Below, piece after piece: positions 52,904 to 63,399 of a DNA stretch of 64,000 bases; within the stretch, counting starts at the first letter, position 1, and every line of letters begins with the position of its first letter. Source of the stretch: Acuticoccus sp. I52.16.1 (GTDB lineage: Bacteria > Pseudomonadota > Alphaproteobacteria > Rhizobiales > Amorphaceae). The translations under genes were made by a program, and so were the position numbers. The notes under the pieces were generated by a model. The model was not told the origin of the DNA. It did not search any database and saw only the letters and a list, made by a program, of their open reading frames with translations. The stretch lies in the NCBI RefSeq assembly GCF_022865125.1, contig NZ_CP094828.1, positions 5,015,219 to 5,079,218 of the forward strand, read 5' to 3'.

Positions 52904-55105
52904 TCATTCGGCCGGATCCGGCAGCACGAAGCGCACGCAGGCACCTCGTGTGTTGCTCGACACCGCCGACGCGTCGAGCAGCTCGATCCGCCCGCCCTGT
53001 TCCTCGGCGATCTTCTTCACGATGGCGAGACCGAGCCCGGTGCCCTTCTCGCGCGTGGTCATGTAGGGCTCCAGCAGCCGCTCCCGCCCCGTCGCCGGAA
53101 AGCCGATGCCGTTGTCGACGATGTCCACCACGCGCTCTCCCGCCTCGTTGACGTAGAGCCGCACGTCGATGTGGCCGGGCTCGCCGCCGCGGTCGGCGTC
53201 GGTGGTCTGCTCGATCGATTCGGCCGCGTTCTTGACGAGGTTGGACAGCGCCTGGCTCACTAGCCGGTGGTCGAAGTTGGCGACGACCCCCTCCTCCGGG
53301 ATCGACGTGCGCTTCTCCACCCGATCATGGCCGATACCCTGGACGAAGACCGCCTCGCGCACCGCGTTACGCAGGTCCATCCGCTCCATCGCCGGCGCGG
53401 GCATCCGCGCGAAGTTGGAGAACTCGTTGACCATGTGACCGATACTGTCGACCTGCCGCACGATGGTGTCGACGCACTGGTCGAACACCTCGTGGTCGTC
53501 TTCCTTGATCTGCTTGCCGTAGCGCCGCTTGATCCGCTCGGCCGAAAGCTGGATCGGCGTCAGCGGGTTCTTGATCTCGTGCGCGATGCGCCGGGCGACG
53601 TCCGCCCAGGCCGAGGTGCGCTGCGCGGTGACGAGATCGGTGATGTCGTCCAAGGTCAGCACGTAGCCGGGCCGGGTGACATCGGCACGGTCGGTGGTGG
53701 CGCGCACGCTGATGGTACGGTCGCGGCCGCGGCGCTGCAGGTTGATCTGCTCGGGCTTGATGCGCAGGTGCGCCAGGCCGCCCTCGCCTTCCTGGATCGG
53801 CGCCAGCTCCGGCACCACCTCGGTCAGCCCCTTGCCGACGATGTCGCTCTCGAAGAGGTCCAGCATCGCCAGCGCGGAGGTGTTGGCGAGCGTCACCCTG
53901 CCGTCCGAATCGATGCCGATGACCCCGGCCGAGACACCGCCCAGCACCGCCTCGGTGAACCGCCGCCGGCGGTCCATCTGGTCGTTGGCGGCGACGAGAT
54001 CGTCCCGCTGGCTCTTCAGCGTCGCGGTCATGGCGTTGAAGGTTTCGCCCAGGTGGGCGATGTCGCCGTCGAAGAAGCGGACCGGCACCTCGGTCTCGAG
54101 GTCGCCCTTGCGCACTCTGTCGGACGCGCCGATCAGCTCGCGGATCGGCGCCACGAGGCTGTTGGCGAAGCCGAAGCCGATGTAGATCGCGCACACCAGA
54201 AGCACCAGGCACACGCCCGCATAGACCAGCCCGAACGCCACCGAGACGCCGAGCCGCGAGCGCTCCAGGCGGATATATTCGTCCGCATTGGCGCGTGTCA
54301 GGCGCAGGAAGCCGTTCACGTCCGGGTCCATCAGCCGGGCGATGTAGAGGTAGGTGTCGTGATAGGAATCGAGCTTCATGATGCCGCCGACCTGGTCGGC
54401 ATCGCCGGGCGAGATCTGCACCGGGCGCCCCTTGAGCGCCTCGCGCATGGCGTCCGGCGGCGGCATCCTGAGGTCGACGTCGGGGTCGACCACGGCGCGG
54501 GTGATGACCTCGCCGGCGCCGTTCAGCAGGAAGGCGGACGGCAGGTTGCGCAGCGCCGTCTGCGCCTGAAAGAACTGGTCGAACCGGCTGGGCTCGAGAT
54601 CGTAGAGGTTCTTCGCCCGGTCCACGTCGCGCGCCATCGCCAGGAGGTCCGAGGTCATCCCGCGGGCGTGCTCGCCGACATAGGCGTCGGCGACCTTGAC
54701 CGAGTTGACGACCATCACCTGGATGCGTTCCTCGAACCAGCGGTCGAGCCCGCGCGCCAGGGTGAAGGTCGCCACCAGCGCCACCAGCATCGCCGGCAGC
54801 ACCGCCATCACCGAGAAGAGCGCCACGATGCGCACGTGAAGCCGCGCACCGGCGCGCTGGGCCGAGCGGGCGCGCCACAACTTGCCCGCCTCGTAGACCA
54901 CGCCGCCCATCAAGAGGCCGACGAGCACCGCGTTGATCACCAGCGCCACGACGATGACCGTCGTCGTCGGCTCGATCGGCGTCATGCCGGTGAGCGTCAG
55001 GAACGTGCCGGCGACCGCGATGAGGGCGAGCGGGATCACGACGACGCCGAAGCTTCTGACCGGCGAGTCGAACGGCGGACGGTATGGGATGGCGGCTTGG
55101 GCCAT
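52904..55105 (-). CDS. ntrY: Sensor histidine kinase NtrY
   Basis: Membrane sensor kinase paired with NtrX. The 733-residue protein has about three N-terminal membrane helices, a periplasmic sensor region, a further helix near residue 300, a HAMP domain (ELIGASDRVRKGDLETEVPV), a PAS domain (VLGGVSAGVIGIDSDGRV), the H-box AHEIKNPLTPIQ and the ATPase boxes NLVKNAAESIEQ (N), DNGIGFP (G1) and REKGTGLGLAIVKK (G2). The ATG at 55105 is chosen; GTG 55111 would add two residues. The upstream ntrBC and dusB genes common in relatives are absent; a divergent oxidoreductase gene lies 114 bases away. Confidence 0.95.
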   Translation of the reverse strand: MAQAAIPYRPPFDSPVRSFGVVVIPLALIAVAGTFLTLTGMTPIEPTTTVIVVALVINAVLVGLLMGGVVYEAGKLWRARSAQRAGARLHVRIVALFSVMAVLPAMLVALVATFTLARGLDRWFEERIQVMVVNSVKVADAYVGEHARGMTSDLLAMARDVDRAKNLYDLEPSRFDQFFQAQTALRNLPSAFLLNGAGEVITRAVVDPDVDLRMPPPDAMREALKGRPVQISPGDADQVGGIMKLDSYHDTYLYIARLMDPDVNGFLRLTRANADEYIRLERSRLGVSVAFGLVYAGVCLVLLVCAIYIGFGFANSLVAPIRELIGASDRVRKGDLETEVPVRFFDGDIAHLGETFNAMTATLKSQRDDLVAANDQMDRRRRFTEAVLGGVSAGVIGIDSDGRVTLANTSALAMLDLFESDIVGKGLTEVVPELAPIQEGEGGLAHLRIKPEQINLQRRGRDRTISVRATTDRADVTRPGYVLTLDDITDLVTAQRTSAWADVARRIAHEIKNPLTPIQLSAERIKRRYGKQIKEDDHEVFDQCVDTIVRQVDSIGHMVNEFSNFARMPAPAMERMDLRNAVREAVFVQGIGHDRVEKRTSIPEEGVVANFDHRLVSQALSNLVKNAAESIEQTTDADRGGEPGHIDVRLYVNEAGERVVDIVDNGIGFPATGRERLLEPYMTTREKGTGLGLAIVKKIAEEQGGRIELLDASAVSSNTRGACVRFVLPDPAE

Positions 55106-55219
55106 GGCCACTATCGATCACGCTTCACAAATTAAGGTTCTGACGTATGTGACGCCCTCGGATATGGGTCAACCGCGCGGGCGGCCGCGCGCTGCTCGTC
55201 CACCGAATTGGAGCGCCAT

Positions 55220-56326
55220 TTGCCGCAGCCCGAGCCCCGCCGGATCGTCCTCGCCGGCGCCGGTCACGCCACCATGGTGGCCCTCACCGCGCTCGGCACA
55301 TCGCCGCGGGGCACGACGGTCACGCTCGTTTCGCGCGGCGACAGTGCCCATTATTCGGGCATGGTGCCGGGATGGATCGAGGGGATCTACCCCACCGGGG
55401 CGATGAGCATCCCCCTCGCCCCCTTCGCCGCATCGCGCGGTGTTCAGCTCGTTTCCGGCGAGATCACGGGGGCCGACGCAGGCGCCCTCTTTCTGGCGGA
55501 CGGCCGCGCGATCGCCTACGACACGCTCGTCGTCAACGCCGGATCCGAGACGCGCCTGCCGCCCCCGCTCGACCACCCCGCCGTGGTCCCCGCCAAGCCG
55601 TTCGAGGCGCTGATGGCGGGCCTCGAGGCGCAGCTCGCCGTGGCCCCGTCGTTCGCCGTCGTCGGTGGCGGGGTCGCGGGCTGCGAGATCGCGCTCGCCG
55701 TCGCCGCGCGCCGTCCAGACGCTGCCGTGACGCTGATCGAGCGGGCGCCGCAGCTCCTCGCGGGACATCCGCCGAGCTTTGCCAGCGCCGTCCGCCGCGC
55801 CCTCGCCGGGCGGGGCGTCGTGCTGCGCCTCGGCGTCTCGGTGAGCGCGCTCGAGGCGGGCGCGCTCGGGGTGAGCGCGGTGAAGGTGGGCGCGGAGCGG
55901 ATCGCGGCAGCGACGGTGGTCGCCGTTACCGGTCCCGCGCCGCCCGCGTGGCTCGCCGCGACACCGTTCCGGCGGACCGTCGACGGGTTCCTCGCCGTCG
56001 ATGCGGCGATGCGCTCGATCAGCCACCCGCATGTCCTCGCGGTGGGCGACGCGGCGACCCGGCTGGACGACCCGCGCCCCAAGGCGGGCGTCTTCTCGGT
56101 GCGCGCAGGGCCGCCGCTCGCCGAGGCGCTCCGGCGGATCGCGGCGGGGGCGGAGCCGGCGCCGGTGCACCTGCAACGCCGCGCGCTGGTGCTGCTGGCG
56201 ACCGGCGAACGCCGCGCGATCGGCACCCGCAACGGGGTGACGCTCCAGGGGCGCTGGGTGTGGTGGCTGAAGGACCGGCTCGACCGAGCGTTCGTCGAGC
56301 GGCTGCGCGACCTGCCTCATGCGTGA
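55220..56326 (+). CDS. FAD/NAD-dependent oxidoreductase of the SelD-associated type
   Basis: A 368-residue flavoprotein with two dinucleotide-binding folds: LAGAGHATMVAL at the N-terminus and VVGGGVAGCEIALA in the middle. The surrounding wording (VTLVSRGDSAHYSGMVPGWIEGIY and DPRPKAGVFSVRAGPPLAEALR, then WWLKDRLDRAF at the C-terminus) matches the pyridine nucleotide-disulfide oxidoreductase family often fused to, or next to, selenophosphate synthetase SelD. Here it stands alone, with no selD in the window. TTG 55220 has GGAG six bases upstream and is preferred; TTG 55208 is the other option. The electron acceptor is unknown. Confidence 0.8.
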   Translation: MPQPEPRRIVLAGAGHATMVALTALGTSPRGTTVTLVSRGDSAHYSGMVPGWIEGIYPTGAMSIPLAPFAASRGVQLVSGEITGADAGALFLADGRAIAYDTLVVNAGSETRLPPPLDHPAVVPAKPFEALMAGLEAQLAVAPSFAVVGGGVAGCEIALAVAARRPDAAVTLIERAPQLLAGHPPSFASAVRRALAGRGVVLRLGVSVSALEAGALGVSAVKVGAERIAAATVVAVTGPAPPAWLAATPFRRTVDGFLAVDAAMRSISHPHVLAVGDAATRLDDPRPKAGVFSVRAGPPLAEALRRIAAGAEPAPVHLQRRALVLLATGERRAIGTRNGVTLQGRWVWWLKDRLDRAFVERLRDLPHA

Positions 56327-56374
56327 TCACAATTGCACTATCCATAGGCGGTGCGGAGCGCTAGAGCGAACCTC

Positions 56375-57601
56375 ATGTCACTCGCCCTTCGTGTCTTCGT
56401 CCCCTTCGCGCTCGCCTATCTGCTCTCGTACCTCCTGCGGGTCGTAAACGCGGTCGCGGGGGAGCCCGTGACGGCCGAGTTCGGCCTGTCGCCGGCCGAT
56501 CTGGGCCTCATGACGAGCCTCTATTTCATGGGCTTCGCGGTGACGCAGTTCCCCCTCGGCATCCTGATGGACCGCTATGGTCCGCGCCGGGTGGAGGCTG
56601 CGGCGTGGATCGCCGGAGCGGTCGGATGCGTGGTCTTTGCCACCGGGATGACGACCGAGCAGCTCTTCCTCGGCCGCCTCCTCATCGGCATCGGCGCGTC
56701 GATGGCGCTGATGGGGCCGATGACCGCCTATCGTCACTGGTTCAGTCCCGAGCGGCGGGCACTGGTGGTGGGCCTCCACATGGCGTTCGGCGGCATCGGC
56801 AGCGCGCTGGGCGGCGGGCCGACCGAGCTGGCCATCGCCGCGATCGGGTGGCGCCCGGTGTTCGGCGTCCTCGCGGTGGCGGCCATCGGCGCGGCGCTCG
56901 CCATCCTCTTCGTGGTCCCGCGGCGACACGAGCCGCGCCGGCCGACCGAGACACGGGTCCTCGTGCGCGAGCTTCTGGTCGTCCTTTCCAGCCGCACGCT
57001 GTGGCGCATCGCGCCGATGTCGGCGGCGATCCAGATCGGCATGCTCTCGGTGGTGAGCCTGTGGGCGGGCCCCTGGCTGCGCCAGGTGGTCGACCTGCCG
57101 GCGAGCGAGGCGGCGTTCTGGCTGTCGGCCAATTCCATCGGCCTGATCGCCGGCTTCCTCGGCTACGGCGTCCTCTTCGCGCGGGCGGAGCGGCTCGGCC
57201 TGACGATGCACCTCTTCATCGCCGGCACGGTGGTGGTGATGCTGATGCCGCTGGCCTTCATCTTCATGCCGCCCGCGGCCACGCCGCCGATGTGGATCCT
57301 CTACGCGACCATCGGTTCGGTCGCCGTCCACAGCTACAACATCATCTCCGCTCAGTTCCCGGTGGAGATGGCCGGTCGGGTCAATACGGCGCTCAACTTC
57401 GTGGTCTTCCTGGTGGCGTTCCTGGCGCAGTGGGGGTTCGGCCTGATCCTGGACGGTTGGCGCGACGCCACCGGCGCCCCGACCGCGGAAGGCTTCGCGG
57501 TCGCCTTCATCGCGCTCATCGCCGTGCAACTCGTCTCGATGCTGCCGCTGCTCCTGCCGAAGTCCGCCCCCACGCTGCTGCCGGCCTCGCACTCCACCTG
57601 A
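56375..57601 (+). CDS. Major facilitator superfamily transporter
   Basis: A 408-residue membrane protein with about twelve hydrophobic spans. The MFS loop motif appears as GILMDRYGPRRVEAAA between helices 2 and 3, followed by LLIGIGASMALMGPMTAYRHWFSPERRA, typical of the nitrate/oligosaccharide-type MFS_1 carriers. The substrate is unknown. ATG 56375 is preferred over GTG 56351 because the protein then begins just before the first helix. It follows the SelD-associated-type oxidoreductase by 48 bases and probably shares its transcript. Confidence 0.87.
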   Translation: MSLALRVFVPFALAYLLSYLLRVVNAVAGEPVTAEFGLSPADLGLMTSLYFMGFAVTQFPLGILMDRYGPRRVEAAAWIAGAVGCVVFATGMTTEQLFLGRLLIGIGASMALMGPMTAYRHWFSPERRALVVGLHMAFGGIGSALGGGPTELAIAAIGWRPVFGVLAVAAIGAALAILFVVPRRHEPRRPTETRVLVRELLVVLSSRTLWRIAPMSAAIQIGMLSVVSLWAGPWLRQVVDLPASEAAFWLSANSIGLIAGFLGYGVLFARAERLGLTMHLFIAGTVVVMLMPLAFIFMPPAATPPMWILYATIGSVAVHSYNIISAQFPVEMAGRVNTALNFVVFLVAFLAQWGFGLILDGWRDATGAPTAEGFAVAFIALIAVQLVSMLPLLLPKSAPTLLPASHST

Positions 57602-57645
57602 TCGGGGCGACCCGCCGCCCCTCTCCACCGGCAGGCGGCGGACAC

Positions 57646-57672
57646 AAAAACGCCCGCCGGTGAGGCGGGCGT
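57646..57672 (-). terminator. Rho-independent terminator of the pdhA-pdhB operon
   Basis: ACGCCCGCC (57650-57658) pairs perfectly with GGCGGGCGT (57664-57672) around GGTGA. On the minus strand the stem is followed by TTTTT (57650-57646), giving an intrinsic terminator 32 bases after the pdhB stop codon. It can also end the convergent MFS gene, though with a poorer T-run. Confidence 0.88.
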
Positions 57673-57703
57673 CTTCGCGTCTCGCAAGGGTGCGGGTGCG
57701 GGA

Positions 57704-59188
<1,485 letters not shown>

Positions 59189-59298
59189 TTCTCAGTGTCC
59201 GCGCGGTTTCTCTACGATCTCGCAGCCCCGGCGCGCTCGCCGCGCGTGATGCGTATCGTGGTTGTCGTTGGGCGAAAGGCGATCCAGCGTCAGGTGCG

Positions 59299-60312
59299 TC
59301 ACCGGACGATGTCCGTCCAGAGCTCGGAGACGTCGGGCTCGGGCTCGCTCTGGGCGAACTCGGCGGCCGTGTTGACCTCGTCGCGCACACGCTTGTCGAT
59401 CGCCTTGATGTCCTCCTCGGGGACGCCGTTGTCCTTGATGAGGATGTCGCGCACGTGCTCGATCGGGTCGCGCTTCTGGCGGTACTCGTTGACCTCGTCG
59501 CGCGACCGGTACTTCGCGGGGTCCGACATCGAGTGGCCGCGGTAGCGGTAGGTGAGCATCTCGAGAATGTAGGGGCCTTTGCCGGTGCGCGCATGGTCGA
59601 GCGCCTTGGCGACGGCGGCGCGAACGGTTTCGACATGCATGCCGTCGACCTGCTCGCCGGGAATGTCGAACGAACGGCCGCGCTGGGAGAGGTCGGTGGT
59701 CGACGAGGCGCGCTCGATCGAGGTGCCCATGCCGTACTTGTTGTTCTCGATCATGTAGACGACCGGGATCGACCAGAGCTTGGCCATGTTGAAGCTCTCG
59801 TAGACCTGGCCCTGGTTGGCCGCGCCGTCACCAAAGTAGGTGAGGCAGACGGCGCCGTTCTCGCGGTAGCGGTTGGCGAACCCGATACCGGTGCCGAGCG
59901 AGACCTGCGCGCCGACGATGCCGTGGCCGCCGTAGAAATTCTTTTCCACGGAGAACATGTGCATCGAGCCGCCCTTGCCCTTGGAGTAGCCCGAGGCGCG
60001 GCCGGTCAGCTCGGCCATGACGCCCTTCGGATCCATCCCGGTGGCGAGCATGTGGCCGTGATCGCGATAGCCGGTGATGACCTGATCACCCTCCTTCATC
60101 GCCATCTGCGCACCGACCACGACGGCTTCCTGGCCGATGTAGAGGTGGCAGAATCCGCCGATCAGACCCATGCCGTAGAGCTGGCCGGCCTTTTCCTCGA
60201 ACCGGCGGATGAGGAGCATGTCCTCGTAGGCGCGCCGATAGTCGTCCAATGTGAACGCAAGATCGGTCTGGCCCGCCTCGTCCTTGTCCCTTGCTTTGGC
60301 TTCGACGGCCAT
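59299..60312 (-). CDS. pdhA: Pyruvate dehydrogenase E1 component alpha subunit
   Basis: Binds thiamine diphosphate and carries out the first step of pyruvate oxidation. The 337-residue protein has the family segments FEEKAGQLYGMGLIGGFCHLYIGQEA, RDHGHMLATGMDPK and the ThDP motif GDGAANQGQVYESFNMAKLW...ENNKYGMGTS, plus the phosphorylation-loop-like YRYRGHSMSDPAKYRSRDE. AGGAGG precedes ATG 60312. A small plus-strand ORF lies between it and the divIC-like gene that usually sits upstream. Confidence 0.96.
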   Translation of the reverse strand: MAVEAKARDKDEAGQTDLAFTLDDYRRAYEDMLLIRRFEEKAGQLYGMGLIGGFCHLYIGQEAVVVGAQMAMKEGDQVITGYRDHGHMLATGMDPKGVMAELTGRASGYSKGKGGSMHMFSVEKNFYGGHGIVGAQVSLGTGIGFANRYRENGAVCLTYFGDGAANQGQVYESFNMAKLWSIPVVYMIENNKYGMGTSIERASSTTDLSQRGRSFDIPGEQVDGMHVETVRAAVAKALDHARTGKGPYILEMLTYRYRGHSMSDPAKYRSRDEVNEYRQKRDPIEHVRDILIKDNGVPEEDIKAIDKRVRDEVNTAAEFAQSEPEPDVSELWTDIVR

Positions 60313-60575
60313 AAGGCCCCTCCTGACGTCCCGCTTTTGAATTCAACCTAGACCACGGCTCGGCCCACGAAAAGCAGGCGAGCCGATTTGTCCGTGCGCG
60401 AATAGGCCGTGACGCGCGTCACGGCCAGGGCGCATCGGTGTGACGGTGGTCACCGTCCGCGCGGCCGCATGGTCCACGCCTCTGGCATTCACCGATGCCC
60501 CGCAAATATTCGACCGTACCGCAGTCCGCTGCGGAACGTTTTGACATTCCGGATTCGAGAGATTGGACCTTCATC

Positions 60576-60806
60576 ATGGCAGCTTTTATCAAGTTTAGCG
60601 GTGTCGACGGTGCGCGCACGCTGACCGACACGGACACTTTCAACTTTGCCAAATCGACCACTCCCATCGCACAGGTCGAGTGGACCTACCAGCCGGTCGA
60701 CGACGGCGGCATGACCGGAGTCCTGATTACCAGCTACGAGGAAGGACCGGACCAGGATCCGGGCCACATCCCGGCGCTGATGGCGGGCGACTTCGACCTC
60801 TTCTGA
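60576..60806 (+). CDS. Small hypothetical protein between divIC and pdhA
   Basis: A 76-residue ORF from ATG 60576 (MAAFIKFSGVDGARTLTDT), acidic, without signal peptide, membrane helix or cysteine. An in-frame ATG at 60495 would add 27 residues but lacks a ribosome site. The opening FIKFSGVDG faintly recalls the first strand of Hcp-type proteins; this is too weak to assign. Codons at the 5' end are less G+C-rich than neighbouring genes. It runs against the minus-strand divIC-pdhA arrangement, and a 9-bp hairpin follows it, which together suggest a real, independently transcribed gene. I do not recognise the family. Confidence 0.5.
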   Translation: MAAFIKFSGVDGARTLTDTDTFNFAKSTTPIAQVEWTYQPVDDGGMTGVLITSYEEGPDQDPGHIPALMAGDFDLF

Positions 60807-60834
60807 TACCCTGCCCTGCGCTGGGCGACGACGG

Positions 60835-60856
60835 CCGGCCGGGCTCGCCCGGCCGG
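60835..60856. terminator. Strong GC hairpin next to the divIC stop codon
   Basis: CCGGCCGGG (60835-60843) pairs perfectly with CCCGGCCGG (60848-60856) around a CTCG loop. It lies 28 bases after the small plus-strand ORF and abuts the divIC stop codon, so it can terminate both. No T-run is present. Confidence 0.5.
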
Positions 60857-61231
60857 TCAGTTGCCGTGGGCGCTCATCAGCATGCCGGTCTTGGCGGCGG
60901 GCTCCGGCGACGGGTCGCGCTCGACGTTGAGAATCACGATCTCGTTGGGGTGCGCCATGTTGAGCTGCGCGCGGGCCCGCTCGTCCAACAGGTCGGCGTC
61001 GAGCGCGTCCACCCGCAGGCGGCGCACCCGGTCCTGCAAACGCTCGCGCTCGGCGACGAGGTGGGCGAGTTCCACGTCCAGCGTCGCCCGCTGCTGGCGC
61101 AGGACGTCGCGTGCCTCGTCGCCATAGTCGCCCCGACCGGATTGCCAGACGAAGTAGACTGACACGGCGATCAGAAGCAGCGGAAACAGGAAGAACGTGA
61201 AGCGGGATCGACGACGGTGGCGCGTGGGCAT
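60857..61231 (-). CDS. Septum formation initiator family protein (DivIC/FtsB-like)
   Basis: A 124-residue bitopic division protein. A basic N-terminus (MPTRHRRRSRF) precedes one membrane helix at about residues 12-29, then a periplasmic coiled coil (LRQQRATLDVELAHLVAERERLQDRV pattern) and the DivIC/FtsB region VDALDADLLDERARAQLNMAHPNEIVI. FtsB-type proteins bridge FtsL and FtsQ at the septum. In alphaproteobacteria this gene usually lies between eno and pdhA; here pdhA is downstream but glyQ, not eno, is upstream. Confidence 0.87.
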   Translation of the reverse strand: MPTRHRRRSRFTFFLFPLLLIAVSVYFVWQSGRGDYGDEARDVLRQQRATLDVELAHLVAERERLQDRVRRLRVDALDADLLDERARAQLNMAHPNEIVILNVERDPSPEPAAKTGMLMSAHGN

Positions 61232-61331
61232 CGGCTAAGTCCGTGAACAGATCCAACAAACCACGTCCCGGCTTAACGACGCGTTTCGCTCGCCCCGCGC
61301 GGCCCGCCCTCGGCAGGGGGTGCGACCATTT

Positions 61332-62315
61332 TTACGCCGCCTCCTCCGAGGCTTGCGCTGCCGCCGCCATGCCGTGGCCGCCGCCCTCGGTCGCGAGGTA
61401 GGCCTCGCCGCACGCCTTCGCCAGCGCCCGCACGCGCCCGATATAGCCCTGCCGCTCCGTCACCGAGATGACGCCCCGCGCATCGAGCAGGTTGAAGATG
61501 TGGCTCGCCTTGATGGTCTGGTCGTAGGCCGGCAGGACCTGGGTGTGGCGCCCGCCCGCCTCGGCCGGCGCGCCCGCCGCCAGCAGCGCGGCGCACTCGG
61601 CCTCCGCGTCGCGGAAGTGGCGCAGCAGCATCTCGGTGTCGGCATGCTCGAAGTTGTGGGCCGAATATTCCTGCTCGGCCTGCAGAAAGACCTCGCCGTA
61701 GGACACCCGCGGCCCCGCCTCCGATTCGGCCACGTACGTCAGGTCGTAGACGTTCTCCACGCCCTGCACGTACATCGCCAGGCGCTCCAGCCCGTAGGTC
61801 AGCTCACCGGCGACGGGGCGGCAGTCGATCCCGCACACCTGCTGGAAGTAGGTGAACTGCGAGACCTCCATCCCGTCGCACCAGCACTCCCAGCCGAGGC
61901 CCCAGGCGCCGAGCGTCGGGCTCTCCCAGTCGTCCTCGACGAAGCGCACGTCGTGCCGCTTCAGGTCGATGCCGATGGCGTCGAGCGAGCCGAGATAGAG
62001 GCCCTGCAGGTCCGGCGGGCTCGGCTTCAGGATCACCTGGAACTGGTAGTAATGCTGCAGGCGGTTGGGGTTCTCGCCGTAGCGCCCGTCGCCGGGACGG
62101 CGCGAGGGTTGCACGTAGGCCGCCCGCCACGGCCGCGGGCCGAGCGCGCGCAGGGTCGTCGCCGGGTGGAAGGTGCCCGCGCCGACTTCCATGTCGTAGG
62201 GCTGCAGGATCGCGCAGCCGCGCGCGGCCCAGTAGGCCTGCAGCGCCAGGATCATGGATTGGAACGAGGACCTCGGGTCGGTCGGCGAAAGGTCCGTCGG
62301 GGAATGGTCGGCCAT
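61332..62315 (-). CDS. glyQ: Glycine--tRNA ligase alpha subunit
   Basis: Alpha subunit of the bacterial alpha2-beta2 glycyl-tRNA synthetase, holding the class II catalytic core. The 327-residue protein has [68 protein letters not shown] and [21 protein letters not shown] patterns, and ends in an Ala/Glu-rich tail. The first 15 residues are an extension with two SPTD repeats. The beta subunit gene glyS does not follow in the window, so the two subunits are not adjacent here. Confidence 0.95.
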   Translation of the reverse strand: MADHSPTDLSPTDPRSSFQSMILALQAYWAARGCAILQPYDMEVGAGTFHPATTLRALGPRPWRAAYVQPSRRPGDGRYGENPNRLQHYYQFQVILKPSPPDLQGLYLGSLDAIGIDLKRHDVRFVEDDWESPTLGAWGLGWECWCDGMEVSQFTYFQQVCGIDCRPVAGELTYGLERLAMYVQGVENVYDLTYVAESEAGPRVSYGEVFLQAEQEYSAHNFEHADTEMLLRHFRDAEAECAALLAAGAPAEAGGRHTQVLPAYDQTIKASHIFNLLDARGVISVTERQGYIGRVRALAKACGEAYLATEGGGHGMAAAAQASEEAA

Positions 62316-62449
62316 GGTGATCCCGTTGGGGTGCGTGCGAGGGCGTGCCGCGGCACCGCGTCCGGCACGCCACGTGGGCCGTTCCTAACCGCTCCGCGCG
62401 CCGTTTCAAGCCCGTTGTGTCGTGGCGGCGGCGCGCTCGGCAGGCGGGG

Positions 62450-63292
62450 CTACTTCACGCGCTCGGTGTCTTGCGCGCGGCGGTGGTCGTGGGCGGTGTC
62501 TTCGTCGTCGTCGTCGAAGAGATCGTCGTCGGCGAGGCTGCCGCGGACCGGAACCTCCAGCGTCTCCCCCGCCAGATGCGGGTGCCGCGGCCCGTAGGCC
62601 TGTTCGGCGCGCGTCTCCGGCTGGCGCGCCTTCGGCTCCCAGCGCGGTGTGATGAGGCCGGCGGAGATGACGAGCTTGGCCGCATCCTCGACACTCATGT
62701 CGAGCACCAGGATGTCCTTGCGCGGCACGAACAGGAGAAATCCCGAGGTGGGGTTCGGCGTCGTCGGCAGGAAGACCGAGATCGCGTCGTCGTCGTCGCC
62801 CAGTTTTTTGCTGATCTCGCCCTTCACGTCGGTCGCGATGAAGACCACGGCCCACAGCCCGCGGCGCGGATACTCCACCAGCCCCGCGCGGCGGAAGGTG
62901 TGGCTGCGCTCCGACAGGGCAGTCTCGAAGATCTGCTTCAACGCCGCGTAGACGTTGCGGATCAGCGGCATGCGGGCGAGAATCGATTCGCCCAGCTTGA
63001 GGATCGTGCGGCCGAAGATGTTGGCCGCCAGGAAGCCCAGCAGCACCAGTCCCACGATCGCCACCACGACACCGATGCCCGGCAGCGGGAACGGCACGTA
63101 GGTCTCCGGGTTCCAGGCGGACGGGATCCACGGCTTCACCACCCCGTCCACGAAGCTGACGAAGTAGGTGACGAGATAGACCGTGATCGTCAGCGGCGCG
63201 GCGACGATGACGCCGGTGATCAGATAGTTGCGCAACCGGTTGACGAACTTGCGCCGCCGCCCGATCCGAACCTCGCCCTGCTCTTCGTCCAT
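62450..63292 (-). CDS. DUF502 family membrane protein
   Basis: A 280-residue protein of the DUF502 family, function unknown. Two membrane helices are visible (about residues 23-48 and 70-95), followed by GRTILKLGESILARMPLIRNVYAALKQIFET, the most conserved stretch, and VFLPTTPNPTSGFLLFVPRKDI. The last 60 residues are charged with an acidic run (DDDLFDDDDED). Family members are found beside glmS in many Hyphomicrobiales, as here. Confidence 0.9.
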   Translation of the reverse strand: MDEEQGEVRIGRRRKFVNRLRNYLITGVIVAAPLTITVYLVTYFVSFVDGVVKPWIPSAWNPETYVPFPLPGIGVVVAIVGLVLLGFLAANIFGRTILKLGESILARMPLIRNVYAALKQIFETALSERSHTFRRAGLVEYPRRGLWAVVFIATDVKGEISKKLGDDDDAISVFLPTTPNPTSGFLLFVPRKDILVLDMSVEDAAKLVISAGLITPRWEPKARQPETRAEQAYGPRHPHLAGETLEVPVRGSLADDDLFDDDDEDTAHDHRRAQDTERVK

Positions 63293-63399
63293 TCACCGTA
63301 CCCCACGCCACTCGGGGCCGCCGACCGCGCAACGCACCGTCGCGGAGGAACGCGCCCGTGCGCACACCGCACGTGCCGCGCACCCCTAAGTGGGCATAT

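Noticed and set aside
53267-55135. 622-residue plus-strand open frame opposite ntrY
   Set aside because: It is a shadow of the ntrY codons (Arg/His/Val/Asp-rich, no domain); the opposite strand has full kinase motifs.
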